Shown: one piece after another, positions 1-10,300 of the stretch | Layout: each line of letters starts with the position of its first letter | Numbering within the stretch: position 1 is the stretch's first letter | Assembly: GCA_949317995.1 (NCBI GenBank) | Contig: OX439047.1 | Coordinates: 33,704,950 to 33,768,949 of the forward strand | Source: Acholoe squamosa | Taxonomy: Eukaryota > Annelida > Polychaeta > Phyllodocida > Polynoidae | DNA: 64,000 nucleotides | Reading direction: 5' to 3' | Program-made: the position numbers and the translations under genes | Notes under the pieces: model-generated | Seen by the model: the letters and a program-made list of their open reading frames with translations, nothing else | The model's database searches: none | What the model was told of the DNA's origin: nothing

Positions 1-4
1 CACA

Positions 5-557
5 TGACATCTCCAATCATTACACACTCCTGTACTACAATTGTACATCCATGACATTAATGATAGACAAGTAACCTTGATCCATGCTACACTACATAGT
101 CTCCTTAAGACACCTATACATAAAAGAATTGCCGGAACACTACTCTTCGATATCAGAAAAATGTCGTAAAACAGTAACAACACCCATAGGCAAATATAAT
201 GTATGAACACTTGACATGTATCCCAGACATTTCACAGCAAGCACTAACTCCCATAATACTAACCCTTATGATTCTTGATATTCAGTACAATGTATCGAAA
301 AGTAACGTACATAGGCACATATATTTTGACCTCTCATCATGATACCCTATGCATCTGGCATTGTATTCGGCTATACCCAATGTTACGGATCTTGGTCTTG
401 ACTGGCTTTTTTCTCGTAGGCAAATACACGTTCAGCTAGATAGCACTATTCTCATGCTCACTGAGGGTCACCTCGATTAGGTAACTTTACAAAATCATAG
501 GAATTAACCCAATGTGATTATTCCTGCTTATCTTTACTAATCCTGGCCACCCTGACA
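5..557 (-). repeat. Possible 3' LTR of the Gypsy element
   Basis: The minus strand has a purine run (TCAGGAGGAA, about 558-567) directly before TGTCAGGGTGG, which looks like a polypurine tract followed by the start of an LTR. On the plus strand the segment would run from TGACATC near position 5 to CCTGACA at 557, so it has TG...CA ends. I found no matching 5' LTR above 6.6 kb, so the LTR identity is inferred from position alone. It contains no ORF of note. Confidence 0.35.
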
Positions 558-672
558 TTCCTCCTGACAAAATACAACAACAACAGAATGATTGCACCTC
601 CTTTATTTGTACAACAGAAATCGAACCGGTCCAAGTTTATAGCATATTCTACAGAACGTGCTGGGCTGGCTT

Positions 673-1465
673 TCAGGATGGATGCCACCCAGCTGCGTCA
701 ATGTCCCCACGCACGGGCTGGCACAATGTGTACAATCCGCAAACATGAGCGTGGGCCTTCACGGATCTCCACATTAACCCGTCAATAGTGTCCGTTATGA
801 CGAAGGGGCCCATCCATGCCAGCTGTAGTTTGGGTGACAGGCCAACCCGCCTAACCGGGTAATAAACCCATATAACATCCCCACGCTGGAAATTCTGTTC
901 CTGGCTGCCACGGTCATGGTACACCTTTTGCCTCATGTAGGAGGCGCCCAGGTTGTTCCGCACTAACGCGTGACTGCGACGCATCTTCTCAGCCAGGAAC
1001 TCTACAAACCTAGGGTAACCCGGGCCCTCGGTGTCCCAGCCAGGGGCCGCCTTTTGGAGGTTAAATGGTGCGGCACACTCCCTACCAGGCATCAACTGGT
1101 TCGGAGTGTACCCAGTAGACGTATGTACGCTCGACCGGTAGGCCATGCCCATTAATGGTAGGTACTTGTCCCAGTCGGTTTGTTGGTCGTTCACCAGCTG
1201 GCGAAGCATCCTACCGATGTCCAGGTTGAGCCTTTTGACTTGCCCGTCGGTCTGAGGTCTGTAAGGTGAAGTTCGAATCTTCCTGGATTTTAATAACAAG
1301 GAAAGTTCGCTCACCACCTCTGACGTGAAATCTGGGCCTTGGTCTGTCAGCTGGTACTCCTAACCAGCAGACCATCGTTTTGAGAAAGGCTTCTGCAACA
1401 GTCACTGCCTTCTGGTCTGGCAAGGGTATGAACTCTGCCCACTTAGTGAAATAGTCTACCACCAT
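673..1465 (-). pseudogene. Gypsy integrase core and C-terminal GPY/F module, frameshifted
   Basis: The catalytic core begins with VVDYFTKWAEF, which holds the first Asp of the DDE triad. The region of the second Asp, near 1340, is split by a frameshift between two overlapping frames. The third motif reads RPQTDGQVKRLN, where Gypsy integrases have Glu before RLN or RVN. Here that codon (1234-1236) encodes Lys, so the catalytic glutamate is lost. A GPY/F-like module (LAWMGPFVI) follows near the C-terminus. The enzyme would normally insert element cDNA into chromosomes. Frameshift and Glu-to-Lys change both argue that this copy is dead. Confidence 0.92.
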
Positions 1466-1740
1466 TTAAATCACAGTGTTGTTGTATGTAGTGACTGGCA
1501 GGGGACCGAGGATGTCCATTGTTCCCTTTTCCATGGGGGCACCAGTTGGTTTTTAGTGGTGACTTTTGAGTTTTATTCGGAGCTTTGGCACGGAAACACA
1601 AGTCACACCATTTACACCACTTGGCGGTGTCCTTGCTCATCAACCTCCAGTAGTATCGAGTTTGGCGGACTCGCTGGAGGGTTTTCTCACACCCCATATG
1701 CCCAGCAGTAGGTGGTCATGTAGTAGTGTAAGCAGTGGTG
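1443..1740 (-). pseudogene. Gypsy integrase N-terminal HHCC zinc-binding domain
   Basis: Reading on the minus strand, TAGHMGCEKTLQRVR is followed by CKWCDLCFRAK, the second half of the integrase HHCC zinc finger. The first His region just upstream is degraded: the frame gives PPTAGH where HDxPTAGH is usual. This domain helps integrase multimerise and hold DNA ends. It lies directly upstream of the DDE core in the same element and loses frame at its end. Confidence 0.85.
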
Positions 1741-1885
1741 GGACTCTAGATCGGGGCAGCAGTACTTTCTCCTTGTCAGTGCCGTTTTAACGAAAGCTGT
1801 AGCACAGGAGGCCTTTTTCGTTGGTCCGTAGCCTCTCAAATTGGTCTTGTCCTGAAATTATGTCCCTGGTTGGCTTAGCCTGGCC

Positions 1886-2161
1886 CTAGGCACGGACTAC
1901 TCCAAGGACGGGATCATTCTCTTGTGCTGTCTGCAGGTCGTCCTCTGACCATTCCTGGGCAGAACCAACAACTTTTGTCTCGGACTCTGGGGTCTGGCGG
2001 CGCCTGCGGCCTCTAGCCTGGCGGCCAACTGTTCTGTGGGTGGAGACTGCTCGCACCTGAATTGCAGGTGGGGTCCCCCTAGTCATGTCTTGGGCTTTAG
2101 TCATGGCACTTAGGTGTTCTGAAACTCTTCTGACTCTATTTTTCCCCATGTGTAGTGGCAT
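1886..2161 (-). pseudogene. Gypsy pol linker between RNase H and integrase
   Basis: A basic, low-complexity stretch ends in WSEDDLQTAQENDPVLGVVRA. An acidic 'Q..DP.L..V' segment of this kind normally precedes the integrase zinc finger in Gypsy polyproteins. There is no enzymatic motif. It is assigned by position between the RNase H tail and the integrase finger and is out of frame with both. Confidence 0.7.
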
Positions 2162-2934
2162 GTCGACAGTATGCAGGTGGGCTGGACTTTAAGCGGTGCT
2201 TCCGCTTGGTGGGCTCTGGGTCGTCGTGCTCCCTGCCACACTGGGCACAAGGGAAAGGGCATGGAATGCGAGAGAGGCTATCAGCATTTCCATGGAGGGT
2301 CCCTTTTCTGTGTTCTATATAGAACTGGAAAGGAGCCTTTCGATCCAATGTGCCAACTGTCCTCAGGCTCTTTCTTTTGGAGCAGCCACTGCGATGCTGC
2401 ATGGTCCGTTCTCACTAGGAACCTTTTTCCATACAGGTAGTGGCGGTGCTTCTCCATAAATTCCACTACAGCCAAAAGTTCTTGCTGGGTGACGCAGTAA
2501 TTGCGTTTTGTAACTGACAAAACCCGGCTGGCGTAGGAAATGACACGCTCTACTTCTTCCTGAACTTGGGATAGGATGCCACCAATGCCACAGTTACTTG
2601 CATCTGTGTCTAGGATGAGAAGTCCTTCCTTTTGGGGGTACCCTAATATGGGAGTTAAGACAAGAAGGGACTTCATGAGGTGAAATGCTTTTTCTTGTTC
2701 CGTCCCCCAGTCAAATGGAGCATCAGGTCCCGTCAGTTGGTGCAAGGGAGCAGCTATGGTGCCGTAGTCCCACATGAATTTCCGGTAGTAGCCTGTCAGT
2801 CCGACAAAAGCTCTATTCTCTTTCTTACCTTTTGGGGTTGGCCAGCTGGTAACTTTTTCTACTTTATCTCTGCTCATCTGAATCCCCTCTGCAGAGACCA
2901 CATGCCCCAAGAAGTCCACCTCCTTCTTGAACAT
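2136..2934 (-). pseudogene. Gypsy reverse transcriptase thumb and RNase H
   Basis: The frame opens with VDFLGHVVSAEGI and passes through GLTGYYRKFMWDYGTIAAPLHQL, the conserved end of Gypsy reverse transcriptase. The RNase H domain follows: LDTDASNCGIGGILSQ holds the first catalytic Asp, and TQQELLAVVEF and VRTDHAASQWL hold the next acidic residues. The RNase H tail, FYIEHRKGTLHGNADSLSR and then CAQCGRE, lies in another frame below 2402, so there is a frameshift near 2300-2400. RNase H would degrade the RNA strand of the RNA:DNA hybrid. Confidence 0.93.
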
Positions 2935-3252
2935 GTGGCATTTCTTTGGTTAGAGTTTCAACCCTGCTTCCCGAAAGCAAGTGAACACCACTTCCAACCG
3001 GTTGCACAATCCTTCAAAGGTGGGTGCGAAGACAATGATATCATCCAGATAGAGGAGGACACCATCCCCCCTCTCCTCCCTCAAAACATGCTCAATCAAC
3101 CTCATGTTGATGGAGCATTACAGAGGCCAAATGGCATGGCCGTCCACTGGTACAAGCCAATCGGCGTAGCGAAGGCAGTCTTAGGTTGATCTTCAGGCCG
3201 CATGCGGACCTGCCAATAACCACTAGCCAGATCTAAGGTTGCAAACCAGGCG
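2935..3252 (-). pseudogene. Gypsy reverse transcriptase palm with YLDD box, disrupted
   Basis: The minus strand encodes the palm, including the catalytic YLDD box at 3040-3051 (LLYLDDIIVF) and an upstream segment resembling [11 protein letters not shown]. An in-frame stop (TAA) lies near 2950 between GLKL and PKKCH, and the frame changes near 3255 where this part joins the fingers. The active-site Asp pair itself is present; the breaks around it inactivate the copy. Confidence 0.88.
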
Positions 3253-4500
3253 CTAAACCCCAAGATGAGCCAGACAGTCATCGATGTTTGGTAACGGGTA
3301 TGCGTCCTTCTCTGTCACGGCATTAAGCTGCCGGTAGTCAACAAAAAATCGATGGCTACCATCTTTCTTGCACACCATGACAATCGGAGCTGACCAAGCA
3401 CTGCTGGAGTGTTGGATCACACCCTGACTGACCATTTTTGTCATCTCATCCCACACCACTTGTTCCATGTGTATCGGGAGTCTTCGCGGAGGTACTCTTA
3501 CTGGGCGGCCATCACCTGTTTTTATCTCATGCTCTACCAAGTCTGTATGGCTTGGTTTGTCCCCTGCACACATGAAAGTGTCTCGATTTGCCAGCAAAAG
3601 CTGCTTCACCTTCTCTCCCTGTTCTTCATCTAATCCTTCCCTTGTGTTTTGATACAGGGTCAGCATCTCCCCCTCTAATCGCATGCACACTGCCAACCGC
3701 CGAAAGTGACAACTCTCTGCCACTGCTAGTTGTGCCTCATTCACTTCTGTCAGGTAAGCGATCTCCTGCCCCCGCTTTATCGTGATGTCAAGCGGTGACC
3801 AGTTATTCAAATGGACTGGGACTTGTCCACCGGAGACAGTAACAACTGCTTCTGTCACTGTTGGATCAAGCGTCAGGTCAGTTCCGTCCTTTGGCCCTAA
3901 CAACCCTTTATTGAAACTGGGACTTTCCAGTAGCACACCACCTATGGTAATGGCGTGTGGTGGGGGAAGCACACAATTCCTCCCTGCATATACTGGCAGA
4001 GTCTGGTAGGGACTTACAGCCTGCAAGGGGAGACCTGTCCCCGAGATGTTATCTCCCGGGAGCCGTACCTCTTCATCTCTCCAACTCCATTCCCATTGAT
4101 GCTCTCGTAGGAAGTCATACCCTAAAACCACTTTGTATCCCATGTTTGAGACATAGAACTCATGGCGCACATTGCCTAACTTCGTCAGTAACTCCAACTC
4201 TACAGAGTTGTCAGTCCTTACAGAGGTGCCGTTAATGGCAAAGACTTCTAGGTTCACCCGCCTCATGTGTAATTCAGCACCCTGCTGGCACAGCCTAGTC
4301 ACCAGGTCCTGCCCAACAAAAGACTTCTCGGCCCCCGTGTCAATGAGAGCCGCCACCTTCTCCTTTCCCGCCTGTGTGACTATCTCCACAATGACGCGCA
4401 TCTCCTGAGGTGCCGGATTAGGCGGGACAGGGCCCGTCACATGTGCTGACTCTTGTGTAGGTACCGTGTTCAAAGGCAAGGTACTGGGTGGCTCTTCCAT
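3253..4500 (-). pseudogene. Gypsy aspartic protease and reverse transcriptase fingers
   Basis: This is the longest uninterrupted frame of the element (415 codons). The protease active site is ALIDTGAEKSFVG (about residues 50-62), the DTG triad of retroviral-type aspartic proteases, followed by a region ending VVLGYDFLREH. From about residue 300 the reverse transcriptase begins: AWSAPIVMVCKKDGSHRFFVDYRQLN is the conserved fingers motif. The protease would cut the Gag-Pol polyprotein. The frame ends at a shift near 3255 before the palm. Confidence 0.94.
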
Positions 4501-5080
4501 AGGTATTCTGTTGCCTGGATGGGGGCTATCCCTCCGATCAGCTGGAGCCTAGCTTCTGTTGGTCCTTGGAGATTGGGAACGCCCCCGCGGTTGGTGTGCT
4601 GTATCGTCCTGCCTTTCAGCAGAGCTTCTTGAGTGAGGGCAATCACATTGGTAGTGACTGGAACTCCCACAGTTGAAACAGCCTGACTGTGGAGGGTTGT
4701 GTCCAGGTGAATGATGCCTGGACCTAGCAGGGCTAGGAGGCCTGGGGCACTCCCTGTGATAGTGTCCTGTCACTCCACAGTTATAGCAGTTGTGGCCAGG
4801 TGATCGAGCTCGATGTCAGTCTCTACCCAGGCTAAGTCCCTTTCCGCACCACAATTGTAGCAGTTGGTGGTGCGGCAGCGGCTTTGGCTACACCCACGGG
4901 GGCAGCGGCGCTGCCAGTGGTCCAAGCCACCACAACTGAAACAGCCACCATTACCTGTGCTCTGCCCGTTATATCTTGGAGTTGCCTGCTCTCTTTGCAC
5001 CTTCTACAGCTGCGAAGACAGAGTAGCCATTTTCCCCTCGAGAGCGTTGTGGCCTTGGTTGGCTGTAGGGCTTGTTCCAC
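4470..5080 (-). pseudogene. Gypsy gag nucleocapsid with several CCHC zinc knuckles
   Basis: Spread over three frames are four knuckle-like units: CFSCGGLDHWQRRC (about 4900-4945), a degraded CYNCG (about 4850-4870), CYNCGVTGHYHREC (about 4750-4800) and CFNCGSSSHYQCDC (about 4640-4680). Three fit CX2CX4HX4C. Retroelement nucleocapsids usually carry one or two, so this is an expanded array. Pro/Ser/His/Arg-rich linkers separate the units. Frame changes near 4770 and 4830 break it. Confidence 0.88.
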
Positions 5081-5106
5081 AGAACCTAACCTTAGCCACT
5101 GCGTTC

Positions 5107-5424
5107 TTAGGGTCTCGGTTCTACCAGGAAACCAGGGTAGGCCAGCTTGAAGAGGTACTTGATGTCTTGCCCCAGAGCTGCCAGTGACTCACCTTCTCTC
5201 CTGGTTCTGCTTCGGAGGGCAGCTTGGTGAACCGCAGCCTGCTGCTGGGCACCAAAGCACCTCCGAAGCACCTTGTTCAATTTGTGGAATGACCCGGTGT
5301 ATTTAGGATCGCCTCCATCCACAAACTGCTGGGCTTCCCTGGTCAGCATTTCCTCAGGCTCCCATTTGTTGAAGTGGGCCAGCCGTAGGAAGTAGTTCTT
5401 AAACCCACAGCACGGAACCATCAT
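5107..5424 (-). pseudogene. Gypsy gag capsid fragment
   Basis: The fragment contains YFLRLAHFNKWEPEEML, a run ending VLRRCFG, and a Q/R-rich C-terminal stretch. This matches the layout of the Retrotrans_gag capsid domain (W/F...L...W...E...L...RF.), which forms the particle shell. It lies just upstream of the knuckle array in element order. Capsid sequence above 5424 is out of frame or eroded. Confidence 0.78.
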
Positions 5425-5544
5425 AGGTACATGGTTTTAAGGTATTCCGGCGAGACCAATGCCTACTATCATTGTTGGCGGATGGGGGGCCAGGTGGACC
5501 CCCTGGGAGGTCTCGTCCCTGGTCATCGGAACTCGGGCTTGAAC

Positions 5545-6614
5545 TCAAGTGTTTCTGGGGCTTCTTCTCATGCTACTTTCATTGGTGCTGATCATGCCCA
5601 TCATGCTTTCTTTGGTCACGACGGTGACGATCATCATCTGATGAATTTGATGAAGAAGAAGAGCGCTGTCCTCTGTCGCCTCCCCGAACCTCGTACTGCA
5701 ATGTCCCTGCTGCAAGGGGCTGTGATTGAGAGGACACTCCTTGTGGGGGAGGGGCTTGGTCGGATGCAGGCGGCTTCCTGCTCCCCTCTCGTTTGTGGGT
5801 CTTCGAGCCACTCGATGGGTTGCTTCCTCTAGTATGGTATATGCCCAAAGTAATTTGACCTCGAAGGCTTTTGGCATTGATGCTGGCCTGATGGTGAGTC
5901 AAAACCTAAACCATACATGCGGGGCGGTGCCTGTAGCTGCATCACCTGCATGAGCATCCCACTTATTTGCTGAATGGCATCCCAAACCTTGGCTTGAGAG
6001 TTACTACTTGTATCTCTCTGACCTGAATAAGAAGGGGAACAGTCTCTCTCAGTGTTCGACTTCTTGTGCGCATATTTTGATGTGCGTTTCTGTGGGTGGC
6101 TGCCGAACATAGTGTCCCCTTGAGATGTTTCCTGATGATTCTGAGTCCCCATCCCAATTGTCACCACCACTCTTGCATTGATCACAGCTATCTCCCTCCC
6201 GGGCATTGAAGGTTATGACCGAGTCTCCTTGGTCATAAGATTGCATACCTGGCACAGTAGACTGGGAGGAGGAGTGCTCATCACCTCTGGGAGACAAGTT
6301 CTGCTCATCATATCGCATGGACTGACCACGCTCATTATACCGCTTATCGTTCCGCCCGTCATATAGCATTGCATTGCATTGGTCAGTATGCCGATCATCA
6401 TATTGATCATCATCATGTTCGACCCGCTGATCACCGCGTCCGTTGGTGTGTCGCCCAGAATCGGGCTCATGATGCCACTGGCTACCTCTATCACCATGTC
6501 CCCCATCAACATTTTGAGGGTATAAGCCAGACCATGTCACCCCTGGCGGTAATCCGGTTGCTGGCTAGGTGTCACCGAGCAGGACGCATCCCCGCGGGGG
6601 TACCTATCCGCCAT
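5545..6614 (-). pseudogene. Gypsy gag N-terminal region, low complexity
   Basis: Overlapping minus-strand frames encode hydrophilic sequence rich in Asp, His, Arg, Gln and Ser with no known domain. Frames switch near 6200 and 5850. The likely initiator is the ATG at 6614 (MADRYPRGDAS), which meets a stop after 25 codons; one base of shift joins it to the longer frame from 6540. The assignment to gag rests on position upstream of capsid and knuckles. Confidence 0.65.
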
Positions 6615-7100
6615 TGTGGAACCTAGCACTAATGGAACTGGAGGGATGGGGGGAGCAAGCAAAGTATCAAGTCAACACACCAGGAGAATGTTCCTGTTTT
6701 CAATTCTTTTTTTAAGGATATGTTTGATTCTGCAGCAATTTCTTCTTGTCCACGTCTTGTATGAATGGCAGCACTGGAATCAACTTGGGTTAGACTACAA
6801 TGCAAAGAGGGTAGGGGATAGTGGGGTAAGAACCTTATCTAAGATGAGTGTTTATCTGTAACACTGTAAAATTGTTTCTTGTATAAATATTAATCAGCAT
6901 ATATACAAAGTACCAATCAGTGTAATGATCATAAGATTTAGATAACCGACATCATGAGATAACTGATACAAGATGATCACTACTCTCAGGATAAATACAC
7001 CATCAAAAGAATAAAGAATTGAAAAAAAAATAATTGACACAGTCTTAATCAGTCATCAGAATGACAGCCATAGACCATTAATGGTGGGGTAACTAATCTA
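6615..7100. other. No gene seen; expected 5' LTR/leader absent
   Basis: This is where a 5' LTR and leader of the minus-strand Gypsy element should lie. I see no match to the 1-557 segment and no coding pattern. It is AT-rich single-copy-looking sequence. Confidence 0.5.
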
Positions 7101-9420
7101 ATTGCTGACTCTAATTGCTGACTCTTTTGTGACTACCAAACCCTTAGAGGACTAGTAATGATTCGAATAAGTGCAACCCAAACAAAAACGTTGCCTTTGA
7201 GTGGGAACGCGACTTATAACGTGGTTTCTGAATGGAAAGAAACTCACAAAGAAAGACACAGCTAAGAGGAGGTGCCTACAGCAAAATTCATGTAGACACC
7301 CAATTCACGATGGGTTTAGAAATAATTCTCTGTGGATATTGTGCAGATAAACCATGCCAAGTATAGGATTCTTGGTTGGGTGTCACTCTCGTGATTTTAC
7401 CTGTCAGTTTTAGACTTTAAATAATCGTCACTATTGCCAGAACTATCTCAATACTATAATTTTATTTAAGAGCAATTTCTGGCAGGGGTTTGTGGCCAGG
7501 ATTTCCTTGTGAGGGAGGGCTTCTCCTGATGCACCTGGCGCGACTTTTCATCCGCTACTGCCGGCATTTAGGGGCCCCCAATGATTAGTGTTTAATCCAC
7601 TTCACCGTTTTGAATAAATGCTTGATGTCTACAATATTCTAACATGCGTACCCCACACAATTTGAGGCTAGCTTGTAGGTGATTCCCCTTAACGTAGACA
7701 ATGCTAATAGTTTGTACTTAAAAGGCGTCGCAACGCGAATAAAACGGCCGTTTCTACTGCGATTTGTAGACCAAGATATCAACAGGTTTGGAAGCAATTG
7801 GGTGAGGCTCCACTACACGATTTTTTGGTACAGTCTCACCTAATTTTATCCCTATAGTGCCTAAGGTATAGAGTGTTGACATTCTTATATTGTAAACATG
7901 AGATTCAAAATTGTAAACATGAGATTTCAGGGGTTATTTTATGGGTGATCTCTCTCCTTGTGTGTCATATTTACCAACTAACCTGCACCTGCATAGACTC
8001 TGTGATTGGGTGGGAGTTCAATATATAAACATCAACACAGCAAAATATAAATAACAACACAGCAGTCACACAGATCACAGGGTCTTGTACTGTAAAAATC
8101 AAACCTGTCTGATATTGAGTTGCAGAGAGTCATCAGTGTGAAAGTCTGCCATATTTACATTAGGTCAACCTGATTTAGTAAACAAAAACATCTTTTGGCA
8201 ACAAAAATGTGCCTGAGATTGTACACAAAGCCTTCCCCACATAAACAGAAAGCTCTCTCAATCTTCTATTTACACCTTGAAATAATAACAAATACCACTC
8301 TATAATCTGTGTTTGTGTCTGCTTTTGTGAGAATAGCTCCGATTTTCAGCAAAAATCGCGTAGTGGAGCCTCACCTAATGAAGTGGAACTCTCTGGGTCA
8401 ATTAATGCCAAACGCTTGCACTTAATATTGTATCGATTCTAGAACATTTTAGAGCAAAACATTTAACTAGAGTTTATGGTCTGTACCCCTGAGCCAGTGA
8501 GGGGGAGGGCGTCTCCCGACCCACCTGGTGCAACCTTACAGCCTCCACTGGTATGATATAGAGAGCCCACTGAAGTAGATATTATTTAACCCAATCGTTT
8601 TTGAATAATTCTATTAATGACAAAACTTCCTAAGACTGCTGCTTAAACTACATGGCTTTGTATTACTGCAACCAAGTGATGCAATATTAATGCACCAAAT
8701 ACCCAGTTATCTATATATCCATTCAAATAAAATAATGCCAAAGGCTGATATTTGGACACTGTCCCCTTGATTTCTAGGGGAGGGAGAGCGGCTCCCTCCG
8801 TACCATGCGTGACTTTTTCAGTCATCACCGGCGTGGATTTTAGAAGTCCCAATTAAACTTATCCACTCCAACCTTTTGAAATAATTGGCCATACCCTACA
8901 TAACACAAGCAGTTGATCCTGTGCTCAAATTCCCCCAATTTAGACAATGGGAATGGTGTGTACTTGGGTAGGCGTCACCCTTGTAAATTTTGCATCTGGT
9001 TTAGAGGACCTTTAGCCTCTGAAATGGTTGATACATGTACACTCACTTTAACCAGAATTGTCTGTCTAGAATAATACTGTTTTAGCCCAATATAAACCTG
9101 GGAACTCTTGCTAAGATTCGCTGAGGGGGGAGAGTGTCTCTCTGTAGAATTAGGGTGACTTTGCAGCTGCTATACTGACGTGATTTACATGGTGTCTAAC
9201 TTGAGAAATAGATTATGCAGGCCTCAGCAATTTTTGTTTTGTTTTTGAGATAACAGATAGAACTTTGCCTCAGGGAAGACACCTAACCTCTCACAAAGAA
9301 TTCTAGGTATTCTTGACAAAAGGGAATAAAGGATCCTGTCAGGTTTTCTCCGGCGTCTGACATCCAATATAGGCCTTTTCTGAAAGTTGTACCTCCAAGA
9401 TACCACTAACCTAATTCAAC
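7100..9420. repeat. Old, diverged tandem repeat
   Basis: Four related blocks occur near 7490-7625, 8485-8620, 8762-8890 and 9110-9215. Each has a GAGGG..GGAG.G..TCTCC segment, then a CACCTGG.G.GACTTT-like segment, then about 50 bases later a TT(T)GAATAAT-like segment. A second module (TTGG.TAGG.GTCAC.C..GT.A.TTT) recurs near 7370 and 8965. The unit seems to be roughly 280-350 bp. No ORF is shared. A TIR element splits the array. Confidence 0.6.
7801..8375. mobile_element. Non-autonomous TIR element inside the old array
   Basis: GGTGAGGCTCCACTACACGA at 7801 is matched in inverted form by the end at 8375. About 25 bases of terminal inverted repeat can be aligned with one difference (A/G). Total length is 575 bp with no coding capacity. 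A clear target-site duplication was not found. Superfamily not assigned. Confidence 0.75.
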
Positions 9421-9429
9421 AATCAAGGA

Positions 9430-10300
9430 GGGATTCCTAAGAAAAGATCCTATCCACCTGGACTGACTAATAAAGGCAACACTCCTATGACGTTTGTGGG
9501 CAATTCAATCAAATACAATGAAAGTTTAAAGCAGTCTGATATTACTAATAATTTAGATGTAGGGTTCAGGGGTGGGAGACAAAGAGAACTAAATCTCCAC
9601 CTCCCAGAATTCTAGAATTCTGGGAATTCCAGGAATTCTATCCTACTTCTGACACCAGTGTAATAGTTTTGGGCATTGGAGAATTATTGGGTAATTTAGA
9701 TTAAACTATAAGCCTAACTCCAGGGGAGACTAAGGCTGGGGATGATTGAAGATGGCCAATTCTATAAATTCTACATAATGGAACAAGACAGACTCTTTCA
9801 ACTATAATTAATTACCTATATTGTCCACAAATGGTACAAAGCCTCAAATACAATATGATAGTCACAAGTTAGCAGTAATAATTTAATAAACCTGACCCTG
9901 CACAAACCACCCACCAAAAATGGAGCTCTATGGCTTACCTTCCTAGCTGACTGGTCTCTGGTGCAAAAAGTGCCCAGTGGTCAGTCACACAGTCCCCACC
10001 AGCCTGCCTGCCTAGGTCACATGATCTACAGCCCTACAGGTGGAGCCACAAGAGGGTGATGTAATGTTACCTGGTGGTTCCTGCCCATGGGGGTTCCCGT
10101 TACACCAACATGATATGGATTCCCCTGTACAGTGGAATCCTGCCCACAAAGGCCATGATCTGGCAGTAATAAAAAGAAATCGACTGTCTGTGCCTGTTGC
10201 CGATTCCTCCCATCATACCTAAATGATGGATGTGCCGAATGAGCATGCGCAGCACGCAGGTGCAGCATGCTTTATTGGTGGATGCAGCCATCTTTACGCT
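9430..10300. other. No gene seen
   Basis: Short ORFs only. The one local oddity is a palindromic cluster of AGAATTC/TGGGAATTCCA-type motifs at about 9605-9640. Confidence 0.5.

Larger units (their letters stand above)
558..6614 (-). mobile_element. Decayed Ty3/Gypsy LTR retrotransposon
   Basis: On the minus strand the order is gag, protease, reverse transcriptase, RNase H, integrase, which is the Ty3/Gypsy (Metaviridae) order. Reading is broken by several frameshifts and at least one stop, so no complete polyprotein can be made. The best candidate gag start is an ATG at 6614, with a reading-frame break within 75 bases. No 5' LTR is recognisable. The last integrase codons end at 673, close to the candidate polypurine tract. 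The copy is most likely an inactive fossil. No envelope-like ORF is seen. Confidence 0.93.

Noticed and set aside
2171-2459. Plus-strand frames across the Gypsy element
   Set aside because: They are antisense shadows of the RNase H region.
6600-6620. TGGCGGATAGGTACC on the minus strand as a tRNA primer binding site
   Set aside because: It fits better as the start of gag (ATGGCGGATAGG...), and no LTR end lies beside it.
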